DNA from: Treponema sp.
GTDB lineage: Bacteria; Spirochaetota; Spirochaetia; Treponematales; Treponemataceae
Direction of reading: 5' to 3'
NCBI GenBank assembly: GCA_024693045.1
Contig: JAILLQ010000057.1
Location: forward strand, 1-62,423
Length of the DNA stretch: 62,423 nucleotides
The translations under genes and the position numbers were made by a program. A model generated the notes under the pieces. That model saw only the letters and a program-made list of their open reading frames with translations. It was not told where the DNA came from and ran no database searches. Positions 34,235-43,230 of the stretch are shown here, piece by piece (within the stretch, counting starts at the first letter, position 1; each line of letters starts with the position of its first letter).

Positions 34235-35536
34235 CTATTTAGCAAAATAAGATTTTTCAAGCTGACAATTCAAGTTACCATTTACATAGCACATGATTTT
34301 GAAAAATCCGTAACCCGAAGCAGGATAAAGAAAACTTGATTCAGAAGTTTTTTCAGCCACAAGATGCCAATCATTCTGATAAAAAGCCAAAATATCATAA
34401 GAAATACATTCTTCATTAAAGTCATTTTTAAGGGGAATAATTTTCACGCCAGTTTCTGCCTCATCATCTATTAGAACCAAGCCAAAAACAGATGGAGCAG
34501 TTAATGACATTTTCTGCTTGTAGGAATCATAAAAGAATTCTTTTTCTGTATATTTACCAGTAAAAAAATCACAAAAGGCATGTGTATACTTTTCAATTCC
34601 AGTCTTGTTCAGGTGATTGTCATCACTAAAATCTTCATCTGAAAGAGTAAGAAGAGATTCTCGACAAAGATTAAAATCGTAATATTTACAAGAATGAGAT
34701 TCAGCGTATTTACGCATAAAATTTATGTAATCATCGTAATTTTGCCGAATCTGCAGATAGAAATTAGTCACTGGCATAGAATAAAAAATAAGCTCAACCC
34801 CATTTTCTTTGCAAATCTCTACAATTTCATCAAGATTCTGAATATTTTGAGGACAAATATCTTCAGCAGAAAAAGTTTCTTCAAACTCTGTTGCAAATAG
34901 AGAACCCTTTTGCAATTTTGCATCATCTAAAACACAGCCCTTCCCCGCATAAGATGAATCGGCCGTCTTGTATTCATATTTAAAATACTGACCAGTAACA
35001 AGAGATTTTAATTTTGAAAAAAACTTAATAGGCGAAAGATTCATCAACTTATCACTTCCAATCGGAAGAAGAGAATTAAGCCAGTTTGAAGGAGTAGTAA
35101 TTTTGGCTAAAAATTCAAACTTAATTTTAGGATTTCGTAAAAAATCAAGGACAATATAATCCGCAGTAGAATCCGAACGTAGAAAAGCTGGAGGAGAAGT
35201 TATTATTCCCATATCCATTTCAAGGAAAACTTTTTGAATTTTATACCGAGAAAGAGCTTCTTTTAAGAGAGCGTAAGTACCATCAATCTGCTGGGCCGGT
35301 GTTCCAGAATTAAAAAAGATTTTTCCAAATTCTTTATCAGCAATACGACAATCAATGCCGTGAGAAACATGAGAAGCGCCGCAAATTAAATAATCAATTT
35401 TTTCCTGCTTGTAGAATTCATGCTTTAATACTCTGGAATAAGAATTTGTGTCGTCTTTAAATACAAAAGCAAGAAGATATGAAAAAATAAAAAAGCCTAG
35501 AAGAAAAAGTGCGATTTTTAAAATTTTTTTTAACAC
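34235..35536 (-). CDS. SGNH/DltD-like membrane-anchored protein
   Basis: A 433-residue protein with one N-terminal membrane anchor (ILKIALFLLGFFIFSYLLAFVF) and an extracytoplasmic domain. A nucleophile-type segment (YLICGASHVSHGIDCRIA) and a late DDNHLNKTGIEKYTHAFCDFF (D..H pair) fit an SGNH hydrolase/acyltransferase fold as in DltD and AlgJ/AlgX. It starts with GTG; GGGAG lies about 9 bases upstream. It lies 10 bp before the MBOAT gene, its usual partner. Confidence 0.72.
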   Translation of the reverse strand: MLKKILKIALFLLGFFIFSYLLAFVFKDDTNSYSRVLKHEFYKQEKIDYLICGASHVSHGIDCRIADKEFGKIFFNSGTPAQQIDGTYALLKEALSRYKIQKVFLEMDMGIITSPPAFLRSDSTADYIVLDFLRNPKIKFEFLAKITTPSNWLNSLLPIGSDKLMNLSPIKFFSKLKSLVTGQYFKYEYKTADSSYAGKGCVLDDAKLQKGSLFATEFEETFSAEDICPQNIQNLDEIVEICKENGVELIFYSMPVTNFYLQIRQNYDDYINFMRKYAESHSCKYYDFNLCRESLLTLSDEDFSDDNHLNKTGIEKYTHAFCDFFTGKYTEKEFFYDSYKQKMSLTAPSVFGLVLIDDEAETGVKIIPLKNDFNEECISYDILAFYQNDWHLVAEKTSESSFLYPASGYGFFKIMCYVNGNLNCQLEKSYFAK

Positions 35537-35620
35537 GCTGAAAATCTCCCTTTTGTATATTAACTTTTTGTAATATTCTATAAATATATAAAAAAATTAA
35601 TAATTTTTATAGGGGATAAA

Positions 35621-37132
35621 GTGAAAAGACTCGTTACGGACTATCTTGATGAATCGGCAGAAAAATTTCCGGAAAAAATTGCCTTTACAGATGAAAAAAG
35701 AGAAATTACTTTTAAAGAATTAAAAAACGAAGCTACATCCATCGCAACATTCCTTGCCAACAAACAGATTTTTAAAAATCCTATTGTTATCTACCTGGAT
35801 AAAAGCGTCGAAGTTATTGCCAGTTTTTTAGGGGCAGCTTATAGCGGCAATTTTTACACTCCAATCGACACAGCAATGCCTGCCAGCCGTATCGAAAAAA
35901 TCATGGAAACAGTAAATCCAGCTCTCATCATTACTGACCAAAAACACTTGGAAGCCTGCAAAACATTTTCATCAACTATACCTGTTGAACTTTACGAAAA
36001 GCTTATAAAAATACCTGCAGATAAAAAACTGATCCAAAAAGCCTTGGACCGAACAATTGATACTGATATTCTCTATGTTCTTTTTACTTCTGGTTCTACA
36101 GGAACTCCAAAAGGTGTAATTATTAACCAAAAAGCAGTTATAGATTACGCCGAATGGGTTACAGAAACATTTAACATCACAAGTGAAACTGTTTTTGGCC
36201 AGCAGGCACCTTTCTATTTTGATAATTCTATCCTGGATATTTACCAGACCCTAAAAAACGGAGCCAGCTGCCATATAATTCCGCAGAAATTCTTCATGCT
36301 ACCAAAAAATCTTTTTACTTTCTTAGCAGAAAAAAAGGTTAATACAATTTTCTGGGTTCCTTCGGCTCTTTGTATCATGGCAAACTTAAAAGCTGTTGAT
36401 AAATTTCCCGTACCAACTTTAGAAAAAATTCTTTTCTGCGGAGAGGTAATGCCAAACAAACAGCTCAACATCTGGCGAAAGACCTATCCAAATGCCCTTT
36501 ACGCAAATCTTTACGGCCCAACAGAAATCACTGATGTTTGTGCCTACTACATAGTTGACCGTGAATTTTCTGATGATGAAAGTTTACCAATCGGCTACCC
36601 TTGTAAAAATACAGATATTCTTGTTTTAGATGATGAAAACAAATTGGTTTTACCAGAAAATGAAGGGAAAAAGGGAGAACTCTGTGTGCGGGGAACCTGT
36701 AATTCAATGGGCTATTATAAAAATCCAGAGAAAACAGCAGCTGCCTTTGTTCAAAATCCACTGAATAACAGTTACCATGAAATAATTTACAGAACCGGCG
36801 ATATCGTTCACTATAATTCCCGCGGAGAAATTATGTACGATTGCCGCAAAGATTTTCAGATTAAGCACATGGGTCACAGAATCGAACTTGGCGAAATAGA
36901 AACTGCCGTTAGTGCTGTAGAAGGAGTAAAACAAAACTGCTGTCTTTACGACACAGAAAAGTCAAAAATTGTACTCTTTTATACCGGTTCAATAGAAGCC
37001 CAGGAAATCGTTGAGGCAATTAAAAATTCCGTTCCAGATTATATGATTCCAAATAAAAAAGTTCATTTGGAAGAAATGCCTATGAATATGAATGGCAAAA
37101 TAGATCGAACAGAATTAAAAAAACAACTCTAA
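35621..37132 (+). CDS. dltA: amino-acid adenylation enzyme, DltA type
   Basis: A 503-residue ANL-superfamily ligase of DltA length. Core motifs are LFTSGSTGTPKGVIINQ (P-loop-like A3), FYFDNSILDIYQTL, YGPTEITDVCAYY (A5), YRTGDIVHY (A7) and the C-terminal catalytic lysine in NMNGKIDRTELKK (A10). It should activate an amino acid, by analogy D-alanine, and load it on the carrier protein encoded 20 bp downstream. It starts with GTG preceded by GGGGAT. It is divergent from the SGNH-like gene across an 84-bp shared promoter region. The amino-acid identity is inferred. Confidence 0.85.
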   Translation: MKRLVTDYLDESAEKFPEKIAFTDEKREITFKELKNEATSIATFLANKQIFKNPIVIYLDKSVEVIASFLGAAYSGNFYTPIDTAMPASRIEKIMETVNPALIITDQKHLEACKTFSSTIPVELYEKLIKIPADKKLIQKALDRTIDTDILYVLFTSGSTGTPKGVIINQKAVIDYAEWVTETFNITSETVFGQQAPFYFDNSILDIYQTLKNGASCHIIPQKFFMLPKNLFTFLAEKKVNTIFWVPSALCIMANLKAVDKFPVPTLEKILFCGEVMPNKQLNIWRKTYPNALYANLYGPTEITDVCAYYIVDREFSDDESLPIGYPCKNTDILVLDDENKLVLPENEGKKGELCVRGTCNSMGYYKNPEKTAAAFVQNPLNNSYHEIIYRTGDIVHYNSRGEIMYDCRKDFQIKHMGHRIELGEIETAVSAVEGVKQNCCLYDTEKSKIVLFYTGSIEAQEIVEAIKNSVPDYMIPNKKVHLEEMPMNMNGKIDRTELKKQL

Positions 37133-37152
37133 TAAACTAAAAGGAAGAAAAA

Positions 37153-37374
37153 ATGGAAGAATTATTAAAAATCTTACAGGAAGCAAAACCAGAAATTAAT
37201 TTTGAAACAGAAACTGCACTTGTCGACAACAGCCTTTTGGACTCTTTCGACATAGTACAGCTTGTAATGCAGTTAAACGAAGCCTTTGATATCGAAATCG
37301 GCGCCGAAGAAATTTCTCCGGAAAACTTTAATTCCGCCGACTCAATCTGGAAGATGATACAAAGACTTCAGTAG
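37153..37374 (+). CDS. dltC: acyl/D-alanyl carrier protein, DltC type
   Basis: A 73-residue acidic carrier protein. The phosphopantetheine-attachment site is the Ser in NSLLDSFDIVQLVMQLNEAF, followed by the helix IEIGAEEISPENFNSADSIW. GGAAG precedes the ATG. It sits 20 bp behind the adenylation gene. It needs activation by a phosphopantetheinyl transferase; an Sfp-type candidate lies at 44565-45116. It converges with the ABC binding-protein gene over only 3 bp, with no visible terminator. Confidence 0.88.
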   Translation: MEELLKILQEAKPEINFETETALVDNSLLDSFDIVQLVMQLNEAFDIEIGAEEISPENFNSADSIWKMIQRLQ

Positions 37375-37377
37375 TTT

Positions 37378-38352
37378 TTATTTTGCACTTTCGCTCAATG
37401 CCTGATGCTTTTTCAAAAGCTCAGTAGTGAGCGCTTCTGCAAATACCTTTGCATTAGTTGCGCGGTTATCTTCATCAACACTTTCGCCTTCGTACAATAC
37501 AACAGGGTAATCTTTGATTATATCTGCGCGACCCTTTTCGATAATACACTGTGCCATCTGCATAGCAAGAGGATTTGTTTTCTTGCCCTTTTCAATTACA
37601 GCAACTGATTCAGTAAGAGTGAAATTGCCTTCTGTAGGATCAATAAAATCGATTGGAAGACCATTGTTCTTATCACGAACAGCCTGGTGGCGCAAACCGA
37701 AACCAAGAGCAACTTCACCAGCACGAATCTTTTTGATTGGACCAGATCCACTCAATTCAAGATGAGGGCCAGCATTCTTGTAAATTGCAGCCAAAGCTTC
37801 TTTTGCTCCATCTTCACCGTAAGAATCGATTAAAGCCTGAACCATAAGCCATGCGGTTGTACTACCCATTGGATCTACAACACTTACCCAATCTTTATAA
37901 ACTGGATTTCCGATATCCTTAATACTCTTTGGAAGAGGAAAATTCTTTTCAGCAAATACTTTTGTGTTGTAAATTACAGCACCCTGCAAAGCAAGCATTG
38001 GTGTGTAAAAAGCAGGAGTTTTAATAACCTGTTTTGTTTCAAATTCCAAATCTTTGAACATTTTGTTTGCATTCTGAGCACTTTCGATAAAGAAAGAACT
38101 CATTGTTATCAAATCTGCTTCAATTGCAGATCCTTCAGCAAAAAGTTTTCCGCCAAGTTCACTTGTACCAAAAGACTGGAAAATGTACTTTCCTTCAAAA
38201 CCATTTTCATCAAGTGCTTTTTTTGCAGAAATTGCAGCTTCATCATCAGCATTAGAATAAATGATTACCTGTTTTTCTCCTGTTTTTTTAGAACAAGAAG
38301 TGATTGCAAACAAAGTAGAAATTGCAGCAACCATTAATACGATTTTTTTCAT
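37378..38352 (-). CDS. ABC transporter substrate-binding lipoprotein (Fbp/Afu type)
   Basis: A 324-residue lipoprotein: MKKIVLMVAAISTLFAITSC ends in a lipobox cysteine. The mature part follows the iron(III)/phosphonate-type binding-protein pattern (VIIYSNADDEAAI, LITMSSFFIESAQ, GAVIYNTKVF, GSTTAWLMVQAL, RAGEVALGFGLRHQA). The ATG at 38352 is preferred since GGAG precedes it; another ATG lies four codons earlier (38364). It delivers substrate to the permease and ATPase genes that follow. Substrate (ferric iron, aminoethylphosphonate or similar) is not resolved. Confidence 0.82.
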   Translation of the reverse strand: MKKIVLMVAAISTLFAITSCSKKTGEKQVIIYSNADDEAAISAKKALDENGFEGKYIFQSFGTSELGGKLFAEGSAIEADLITMSSFFIESAQNANKMFKDLEFETKQVIKTPAFYTPMLALQGAVIYNTKVFAEKNFPLPKSIKDIGNPVYKDWVSVVDPMGSTTAWLMVQALIDSYGEDGAKEALAAIYKNAGPHLELSGSGPIKKIRAGEVALGFGLRHQAVRDKNNGLPIDFIDPTEGNFTLTESVAVIEKGKKTNPLAMQMAQCIIEKGRADIIKDYPVVLYEGESVDEDNRATNAKVFAEALTTELLKKHQALSESAK

Positions 38353-38391
38353 TTTGTTCTCCATATTTTGAAAAAAATATTCAAAGGAATT

Positions 38392-40023
38392 TTACAAATC
38401 GGCAACTTTATGTTTATTGTAAATCCCCTTTAAAGTTTTTATAAGCAAATTCGTTATCATAATCAAGATAGAAAGTATAAAGATTTCGTTAAATTTCGCA
38501 AAATGCTGTAATTCCTGAATCTTTGTTGTGATAACCATAGTCTTTGCGGCCGCAATAAATACAACGGCACTTACAGTTACCATTCCATTTATGAAAAGAT
38601 AACAAAAAACTTCCAGCAAGGTTGGTAGAGCATTAGGAGTAATAATTCTAACAACAGTTTTAATCCAGTTGTCGCCCAAAATCGCAGCCGTGGTTTCCCA
38701 GCCAGAATTCATCTTATCCAAAGTTCCTTTTAACATAAGGTAGGGAGTTGCAAAAAAGTGAATCATATTACAGAAAATAATAATCCATATAGTATTCTGC
38801 AGAGAAGTTCCTTTAAAGGCTAAAAGAAAGGCAATACCTAAAACCATTCCTGGAATTGTATTAGTAACCTGGGCGATTGATTCAATTACCATATTTCCAT
38901 GGGGATGAATTTTACTGCGGGCTGTAACAAGTGCACTTGCATAAGCCAATCCAGTTCCAAAAAGAGCTGTAAGTAGACTAATCCACAAAGAATTTATAAA
39001 TACCCGAACCAAGGCCTTATCAGCAAAAACAGAAGCAAAATGCTTAAGGGTAAATGATTTTTCATAAGGCCACTCTGCAATAAACGGAGCCACCAGAACA
39101 ACAAGAAAAATCGAAATTACACAAATCAAAATAAGAGAAGAAAGAACAAGAAAAACGGTATCTCTAACAGGATCTTTTTTAAGTTCAATCTTTGTAATTT
39201 TATTATAACGAACATTAAATCGCTGCAAATAATTCAAAAGCAAAATAGAAATAATTGAAGGCAAAAGCATTATCAATGCAATTACGGCCCCCTGATGAAA
39301 ATCCGGAATAGAACCTAGCATTGTGTTGTACAAAAGTTCTGCAACGACTAGATAGCGACCACCAATTGAGCTAGGAATACCAAAATCAGTAAAACTAAGG
39401 AAGAAGGACTGAACCAAAGAAACAGCAATTGTTCCCCAAAGAGGCTGCAAAATCACAGTCCAGAAAGACTTAAAGCAATTGTCACCCATAAGGCGGCTTA
39501 CAACCAGAAACCTCTTGTCCATATAATGCATTGTATTATTAATAAGAGTAAAAGAAATCGGAAGAGTATAAATTACATAACCAAAAATAAGACCACGAAA
39601 GCCATAAAAATCAAAAATTTGATGACCGAGCAAATTCGTTAAAAGACCGTTTCGCCCGAATGAATAGATAATAGCAAATCCATAGGTTATTGTAGGTAAA
39701 AGCATTGGAAAAACAGCCAGAGTTCGCAACACTTTTTTTACAACTTCAGGAAGGTTTGTAAAATTTTCAGTATAAGCAAGAATAAAGGCAAGAATTGTAG
39801 TAATTACAGCACTGATTAAACTAACATGCGCACTATTAAGAAAAGCTTTTGCCAGCTGTCCCTGTCCAAAAACAGAAGAAAAATTAGCAAAAGAAAAAGA
39901 ATTTCCCGCAGAGAAAGCATTCTTAAAAAGCAAGATTCCAGGGAAAATTATAAAAAGTGCAAAAAATACTAGAATTCCAAGGAAAATAGTATTTATCTGC
40001 TTATTTCGTACTCTAGAAATCAT
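38392..40023 (-). CDS. ABC transporter permease, two fused halves (FbpB-like)
   Basis: A 543-residue permease with about 12 membrane spans in two homologous halves, as in FbpB/AfuB. Each half holds an EAA-type loop (first around DKRFLVVSRLMGDNCFKSFWTVILQPL; second around NSGWETTAAILGDNWIKTVVRIITP). It forms the whole transmembrane channel of the importer. Gene order on the minus strand is ATPase, permease, binding protein; the start codon directly abuts the ATPase stop. Confidence 0.87.
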   Translation of the reverse strand: MISRVRNKQINTIFLGILVFFALFIIFPGILLFKNAFSAGNSFSFANFSSVFGQGQLAKAFLNSAHVSLISAVITTILAFILAYTENFTNLPEVVKKVLRTLAVFPMLLPTITYGFAIIYSFGRNGLLTNLLGHQIFDFYGFRGLIFGYVIYTLPISFTLINNTMHYMDKRFLVVSRLMGDNCFKSFWTVILQPLWGTIAVSLVQSFFLSFTDFGIPSSIGGRYLVVAELLYNTMLGSIPDFHQGAVIALIMLLPSIISILLLNYLQRFNVRYNKITKIELKKDPVRDTVFLVLSSLILICVISIFLVVLVAPFIAEWPYEKSFTLKHFASVFADKALVRVFINSLWISLLTALFGTGLAYASALVTARSKIHPHGNMVIESIAQVTNTIPGMVLGIAFLLAFKGTSLQNTIWIIIFCNMIHFFATPYLMLKGTLDKMNSGWETTAAILGDNWIKTVVRIITPNALPTLLEVFCYLFINGMVTVSAVVFIAAAKTMVITTKIQELQHFAKFNEIFILSILIMITNLLIKTLKGIYNKHKVADL

Positions 40024-40770
40024 TTATTTCTCCGCAAAAAGCTTATAAATATTATCACGCTTAATTGAAAGCTGTTTGATTATAAAATTCTTTACAAAAT
40101 CACTTGCAGGTCTTTCAATAATATCTTTTGGCGAGCCAAATTGTTCGATATTTCCCTTATTGATAATCAATACTTTATCACTAATTGTAAGAGCTTCTTC
40201 AGGATCGTGAGTAACAATAATTGTAGTAAGATGAAAATCCTTAGCAATGCGCACGATAGTTTCTTTAATAGATTCTTTTATTACACCATCCAATGCAGAA
40301 AGAGGTTCATCAAGCAAAAGAATTTTTGGCTTCATAACCATAGTTCTTGCCAGGGCAACACGCTGCTTCTGACCGCCGGAAAGCTTATCAATTTTCTTGT
40401 TCAAATGTTCCCGCAAATCCAAAAGATCAATCATAGCCTCTACTTCTGCATCTGTAGACCGACCTGGAAAATTTTTCAAACCATATACGATATTTTTATA
40501 AGCATTCAAATTTGGAAAAAGTGCATAATCTTGAAAAACAATATTGAAGTCACGGCGTTCCATAGGAACATTTGTAATATCATTTCCATTAAAAATAATC
40601 TTTCCAGATTCAGGTTTAATAATTCCCAAAATTAAGTTGAGCAGAGTTGTTTTACCACTACCAGAAGAACCAAGAATTGAAACAATTTCAGAATTTTCAA
40701 TTGAAACGGAAATATCTTTTAAAACCGTTACTCCGTCAAATGATTTTTTTACATTTTGTAATTCAAGCAA
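40024..40770 (-). CDS. ABC transporter ATP-binding protein (FbpC-like)
   Basis: A 248-residue ATPase with all motifs: Walker A GSSGSGKTTLL, Q-loop FQDYALFPNLNAY, signature LSGGQKQRVALARTM, Walker B ILLLDEPLSALD and H-loop TIIVTHDPEEA. The short C-terminus lacks a TOBE domain, unlike classical PotA/FbpC. It starts with TTG; GGAG is well spaced upstream. It energises the permease encoded immediately downstream. Confidence 0.9.
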   Translation of the reverse strand: MLELQNVKKSFDGVTVLKDISVSIENSEIVSILGSSGSGKTTLLNLILGIIKPESGKIIFNGNDITNVPMERRDFNIVFQDYALFPNLNAYKNIVYGLKNFPGRSTDAEVEAMIDLLDLREHLNKKIDKLSGGQKQRVALARTMVMKPKILLLDEPLSALDGVIKESIKETIVRIAKDFHLTTIIVTHDPEEALTISDKVLIINKGNIEQFGSPKDIIERPASDFVKNFIIKQLSIKRDNIYKLFAEK

Positions 40771-40796
40771 AATGAACTCCAGGTCAAAAATTTAAG

Positions 40797-41684
40797 CTAT
40801 TCTATTCTACTCTTGTCAAAAGATGAAGAACTTAAAAAAGCAGAAAGACTTTCTTTCCAATCAGGAAGAGTAATTCCCAATGCCTTTTGAATTTTATCTT
40901 TACTCAACACCGAATATGCAGGGCGTTTTGCAGGAGTTGGATATTCATCTGTAGAACAAGGATTAACTACGCAATCTTTATTTGTAATCCAGCCCTTTTC
41001 AATTCCCTGTTTTTTAATCTCATTTGTAAAATCCCACCAGGTAATTTCACCGTTATCAGTACAGTGATAGATACCAAATGGAACAGTTTTTTTGTCGATA
41101 ATCTTAAGAATCACATTTGCAAGGTCTGAAGCAAAAGTAGGAGACCCCTTCTGGTCGTTTACAACTTTTACTGCCTCATGTGTATTCATGGCACGAATCA
41201 TTGTGTATACGAAATTCTTTCCAGCCCATCCATACAACCAGGCTGTTCTTAAAATATAGAATGAATCAGTTTCCTTCATCAATGCTTTTTCACCGTTAGC
41301 TTTTGTAAGCCCATAAACACCAATTGGAGCAATAGGCATATCTTCCGTTCTAGGAGTATTTCCACTTCCGTCAAAAACGTAATCAGTAGAAATATGTATC
41401 ATTATTGCCCCATATTTTTTTGCCACACGAGCAATGTTTGCAGGTCCATCTTCGTTCAACTTTTTTGCAAAATCAGCATCACTTTCAGCCTTATCAACAG
41501 CGGTGTATGCAGAACAGTTAATAATATATTCCAAATCAGTCAATGAAGAAGCAAAAGAGTCTAATGCATCTGGATTAGTAATATCTACATCGATATCAGT
41601 GCCCTTAAAATCAATTTTATTTTCTGAAAGCTGGCGGGCAATTTCTGTTCCCAACATACCCTTACATCCAATCAACCAAATCAT
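40797..41684 (-). CDS. rmlD: dTDP-4-dehydrorhamnose reductase
   Basis: A 295-residue extended SDR. The Rossmann motif is GCKGMLGTEIARQL, then NCSAYTAVDKAE, HISTDYVFDGSG and the catalytic YGLTKANGEKAL (YxxxK). TAWLYGWAGKNFVYTM is diagnostic of RmlD. It makes dTDP-L-rhamnose for surface glycans, which fits the glycosyltransferases nearby. GGAGAT precedes the ATG. The 155-bp leader carries two perfect hairpins and a GC-rich repeat-like segment. Confidence 0.9.
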   Translation of the reverse strand: MIWLIGCKGMLGTEIARQLSENKIDFKGTDIDVDITNPDALDSFASSLTDLEYIINCSAYTAVDKAESDADFAKKLNEDGPANIARVAKKYGAIMIHISTDYVFDGSGNTPRTEDMPIAPIGVYGLTKANGEKALMKETDSFYILRTAWLYGWAGKNFVYTMIRAMNTHEAVKVVNDQKGSPTFASDLANVILKIIDKKTVPFGIYHCTDNGEITWWDFTNEIKKQGIEKGWITNKDCVVNPCSTDEYPTPAKRPAYSVLSKDKIQKALGITLPDWKESLSAFLSSSSFDKSRIE

Positions 41685-41839
41685 TTTATCTCCAATAGAA
41701 ACCCCGCGTTAGCGGCGAGCCAGGATGGCGAGAATCTTAGTTTTGAAAAAGCAACGCGTTTCAAAACTAAAATGATAAAAATTACAAGGATGTAATTTTT
41801 ATCACACCTCCACTAAAATTTTTTACTATTCTATCATTA
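41685..41839. repeat. intergenic GC-rich repeat and two tandem perfect hairpins
   Basis: TTAGTTTTGAAA (41737-41748) pairs with TTTCAAAACTAA (41759-41770). GATAAAAATTACA (41774-41786) pairs with TGTAATTTTTATC (41791-41803). A GC-rich block (about 41702-41731, CCGCGTTAGCGGCGAGCC) lies beside them and looks like a dispersed REP-type element. The hairpins can act as terminator for the aminopeptidase gene or as attenuator of rmlD. Confidence 0.6.
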
Positions 41840-43162
41840 TTATTCATGTAAAACAATTTCAGAATTGTAAAATTCCTTAACAGCCTTTACAAGATACCAC
41901 AAATCTTTACATCCAGCACTTTCATAACAGGAATGCATTGCCCATTGCGCAAGTCCAATATCTACAGAAGGTAAAGAAACCTGACTTGTACTTATATTTC
42001 CCAAAGTTGAACCTCCAGGAACATTTGAATTATTCGTGTAAATTTGGAAAGGCACCCCTGCCCTCTTGCAAACTTTTTTGAAAATTCCTGCACTAAGAGC
42101 ATCAGAAGTATATTTTTGCGCTGCATTAAATTTAATTACAATTCCAGCGTTGATTTCAGGCCGATTTACAGGATCTGCCGTCTGGATGTAATTCGGATGA
42201 AGAGCATGAGCATTATCAGCACTTACCAAAAAACTGGAAGCCACTGCCCTTAAATAAGTTTCTTCATTTCCACCACAAGCCTGATTTATTCTAACAAGCG
42301 TATCACGCATAAAAGTAGAAGCTGCTCCCTGTCTGCTTTGGCTTCCAACTTCTTCGTTATCAAAAACACAATGAAGCAAAACATTGTCTTCACTTTCAGC
42401 TTCTTCAAAGCCTCGCAGAGTAGAAAAAACACATTCCAAATCATCTAATTTAGGGCCAGCAACAAATTCTTCGTCTGCGCCCCAAAATGAAGGCTTTTCC
42501 CGGTTATAAAGAAAAATATCAAAAGATAAAATGTCCTTTTCTTCGATTCCAGTTTCCTTAGATAGCAAAGTACTTAGGTTAAATTCGTTATCTAAAGAAA
42601 TCACTGGCATTAATTCATTCTGAACATTGATTTTGTGACCGTCATTTGCATCTCGATTCATATGAATTGCAAGATTTGGAATCATAGCAATGTTCTTATC
42701 AAAATTTACAAGACATTCTTTTATGCAAAGCTTTTTACCTTCATCTTTTGAAGAATATACAAGTCTTCCGGCAAGACCTAAAGGACGATCAAACCATGGC
42801 TGCATCAACATTCCGCCGTATTTTTCAACATTCAACTTTACCACAGAAGCTGTTTTCATCTCTGGGTTTTCTTTCACTTTAAAACACGGAGAATCACTAT
42901 GGCTGGCAGTAATCATAAAAGCCTTAAAAGGATTTTTTGGAAGAACGAATGAAATCAACGAAGTAGAATTTCTGCTAACAAAATATTTACCACCAGAGTC
43001 TAGCTGCCATTTTTCACATTCCTTTAATTCTACAAAACCTTTCTGCAAAAGTTCATCTTTTATATTTTTAATCACATGAAAGCATGTTGGGCTCTTTTCT
43101 ACAAAGTTTAAAAATTCCCTGGCAAAAGCTTTTTCTTCACCTGAAATGATATTTCTGTTCAT
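41840..43162 (-). CDS. apeB: M18-family aminopeptidase
   Basis: A 440-residue cytosolic metallopeptidase of the aspartyl-aminopeptidase/ApeB group. The metal-binding pattern is complete: ASHSDSPCFKVKEN (His), FVAGPKLDDLECVF (Asp), DNEEVGSQSRQGA (Glu pair), SADNAHALHPNY (Asp) and the C-terminal AQWAMHSCYESAG (His). It removes N-terminal acidic or other residues from peptides. Its promoter -10 is 6 bases from the ATG with no ribosome site. It is divergent from trxB across 68 bp. Confidence 0.9.
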   Translation of the reverse strand: MNRNIISGEEKAFAREFLNFVEKSPTCFHVIKNIKDELLQKGFVELKECEKWQLDSGGKYFVSRNSTSLISFVLPKNPFKAFMITASHSDSPCFKVKENPEMKTASVVKLNVEKYGGMLMQPWFDRPLGLAGRLVYSSKDEGKKLCIKECLVNFDKNIAMIPNLAIHMNRDANDGHKINVQNELMPVISLDNEFNLSTLLSKETGIEEKDILSFDIFLYNREKPSFWGADEEFVAGPKLDDLECVFSTLRGFEEAESEDNVLLHCVFDNEEVGSQSRQGAASTFMRDTLVRINQACGGNEETYLRAVASSFLVSADNAHALHPNYIQTADPVNRPEINAGIVIKFNAAQKYTSDALSAGIFKKVCKRAGVPFQIYTNNSNVPGGSTLGNISTSQVSLPSVDIGLAQWAMHSCYESAGCKDLWYLVKAVKEFYNSEIVLHE

Positions 43163-43168
43163 ATTTTT

Positions 43169-43177
43169 ATTATATCA
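43169..43177 (-). promoter_or_regulatory. extended -10 promoter, predicted leaderless (apeB)
   Basis: TATAAT (43169-43174) with an upstream TGA extended -10 ends exactly 6 bases before the ATG at 43162. No good -35 is visible. Confidence 0.55.
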
Positions 43178-43195
43178 CACTGCAATTTTTTTTTC

Positions 43196-43224
43196 TTGTA
43201 AAGGCAAATATTGGCTATTATATT
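43196..43224 (+). promoter_or_regulatory. promoter giving a predicted leaderless mRNA (trxB)
   Basis: TTGTAA (43196-43201), a 17-base spacer and TATATT (43219-43224) end exactly 6 bases before the ATG at 43231. Confidence 0.6.
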
Positions 43225-43230
43225 TAAAGT

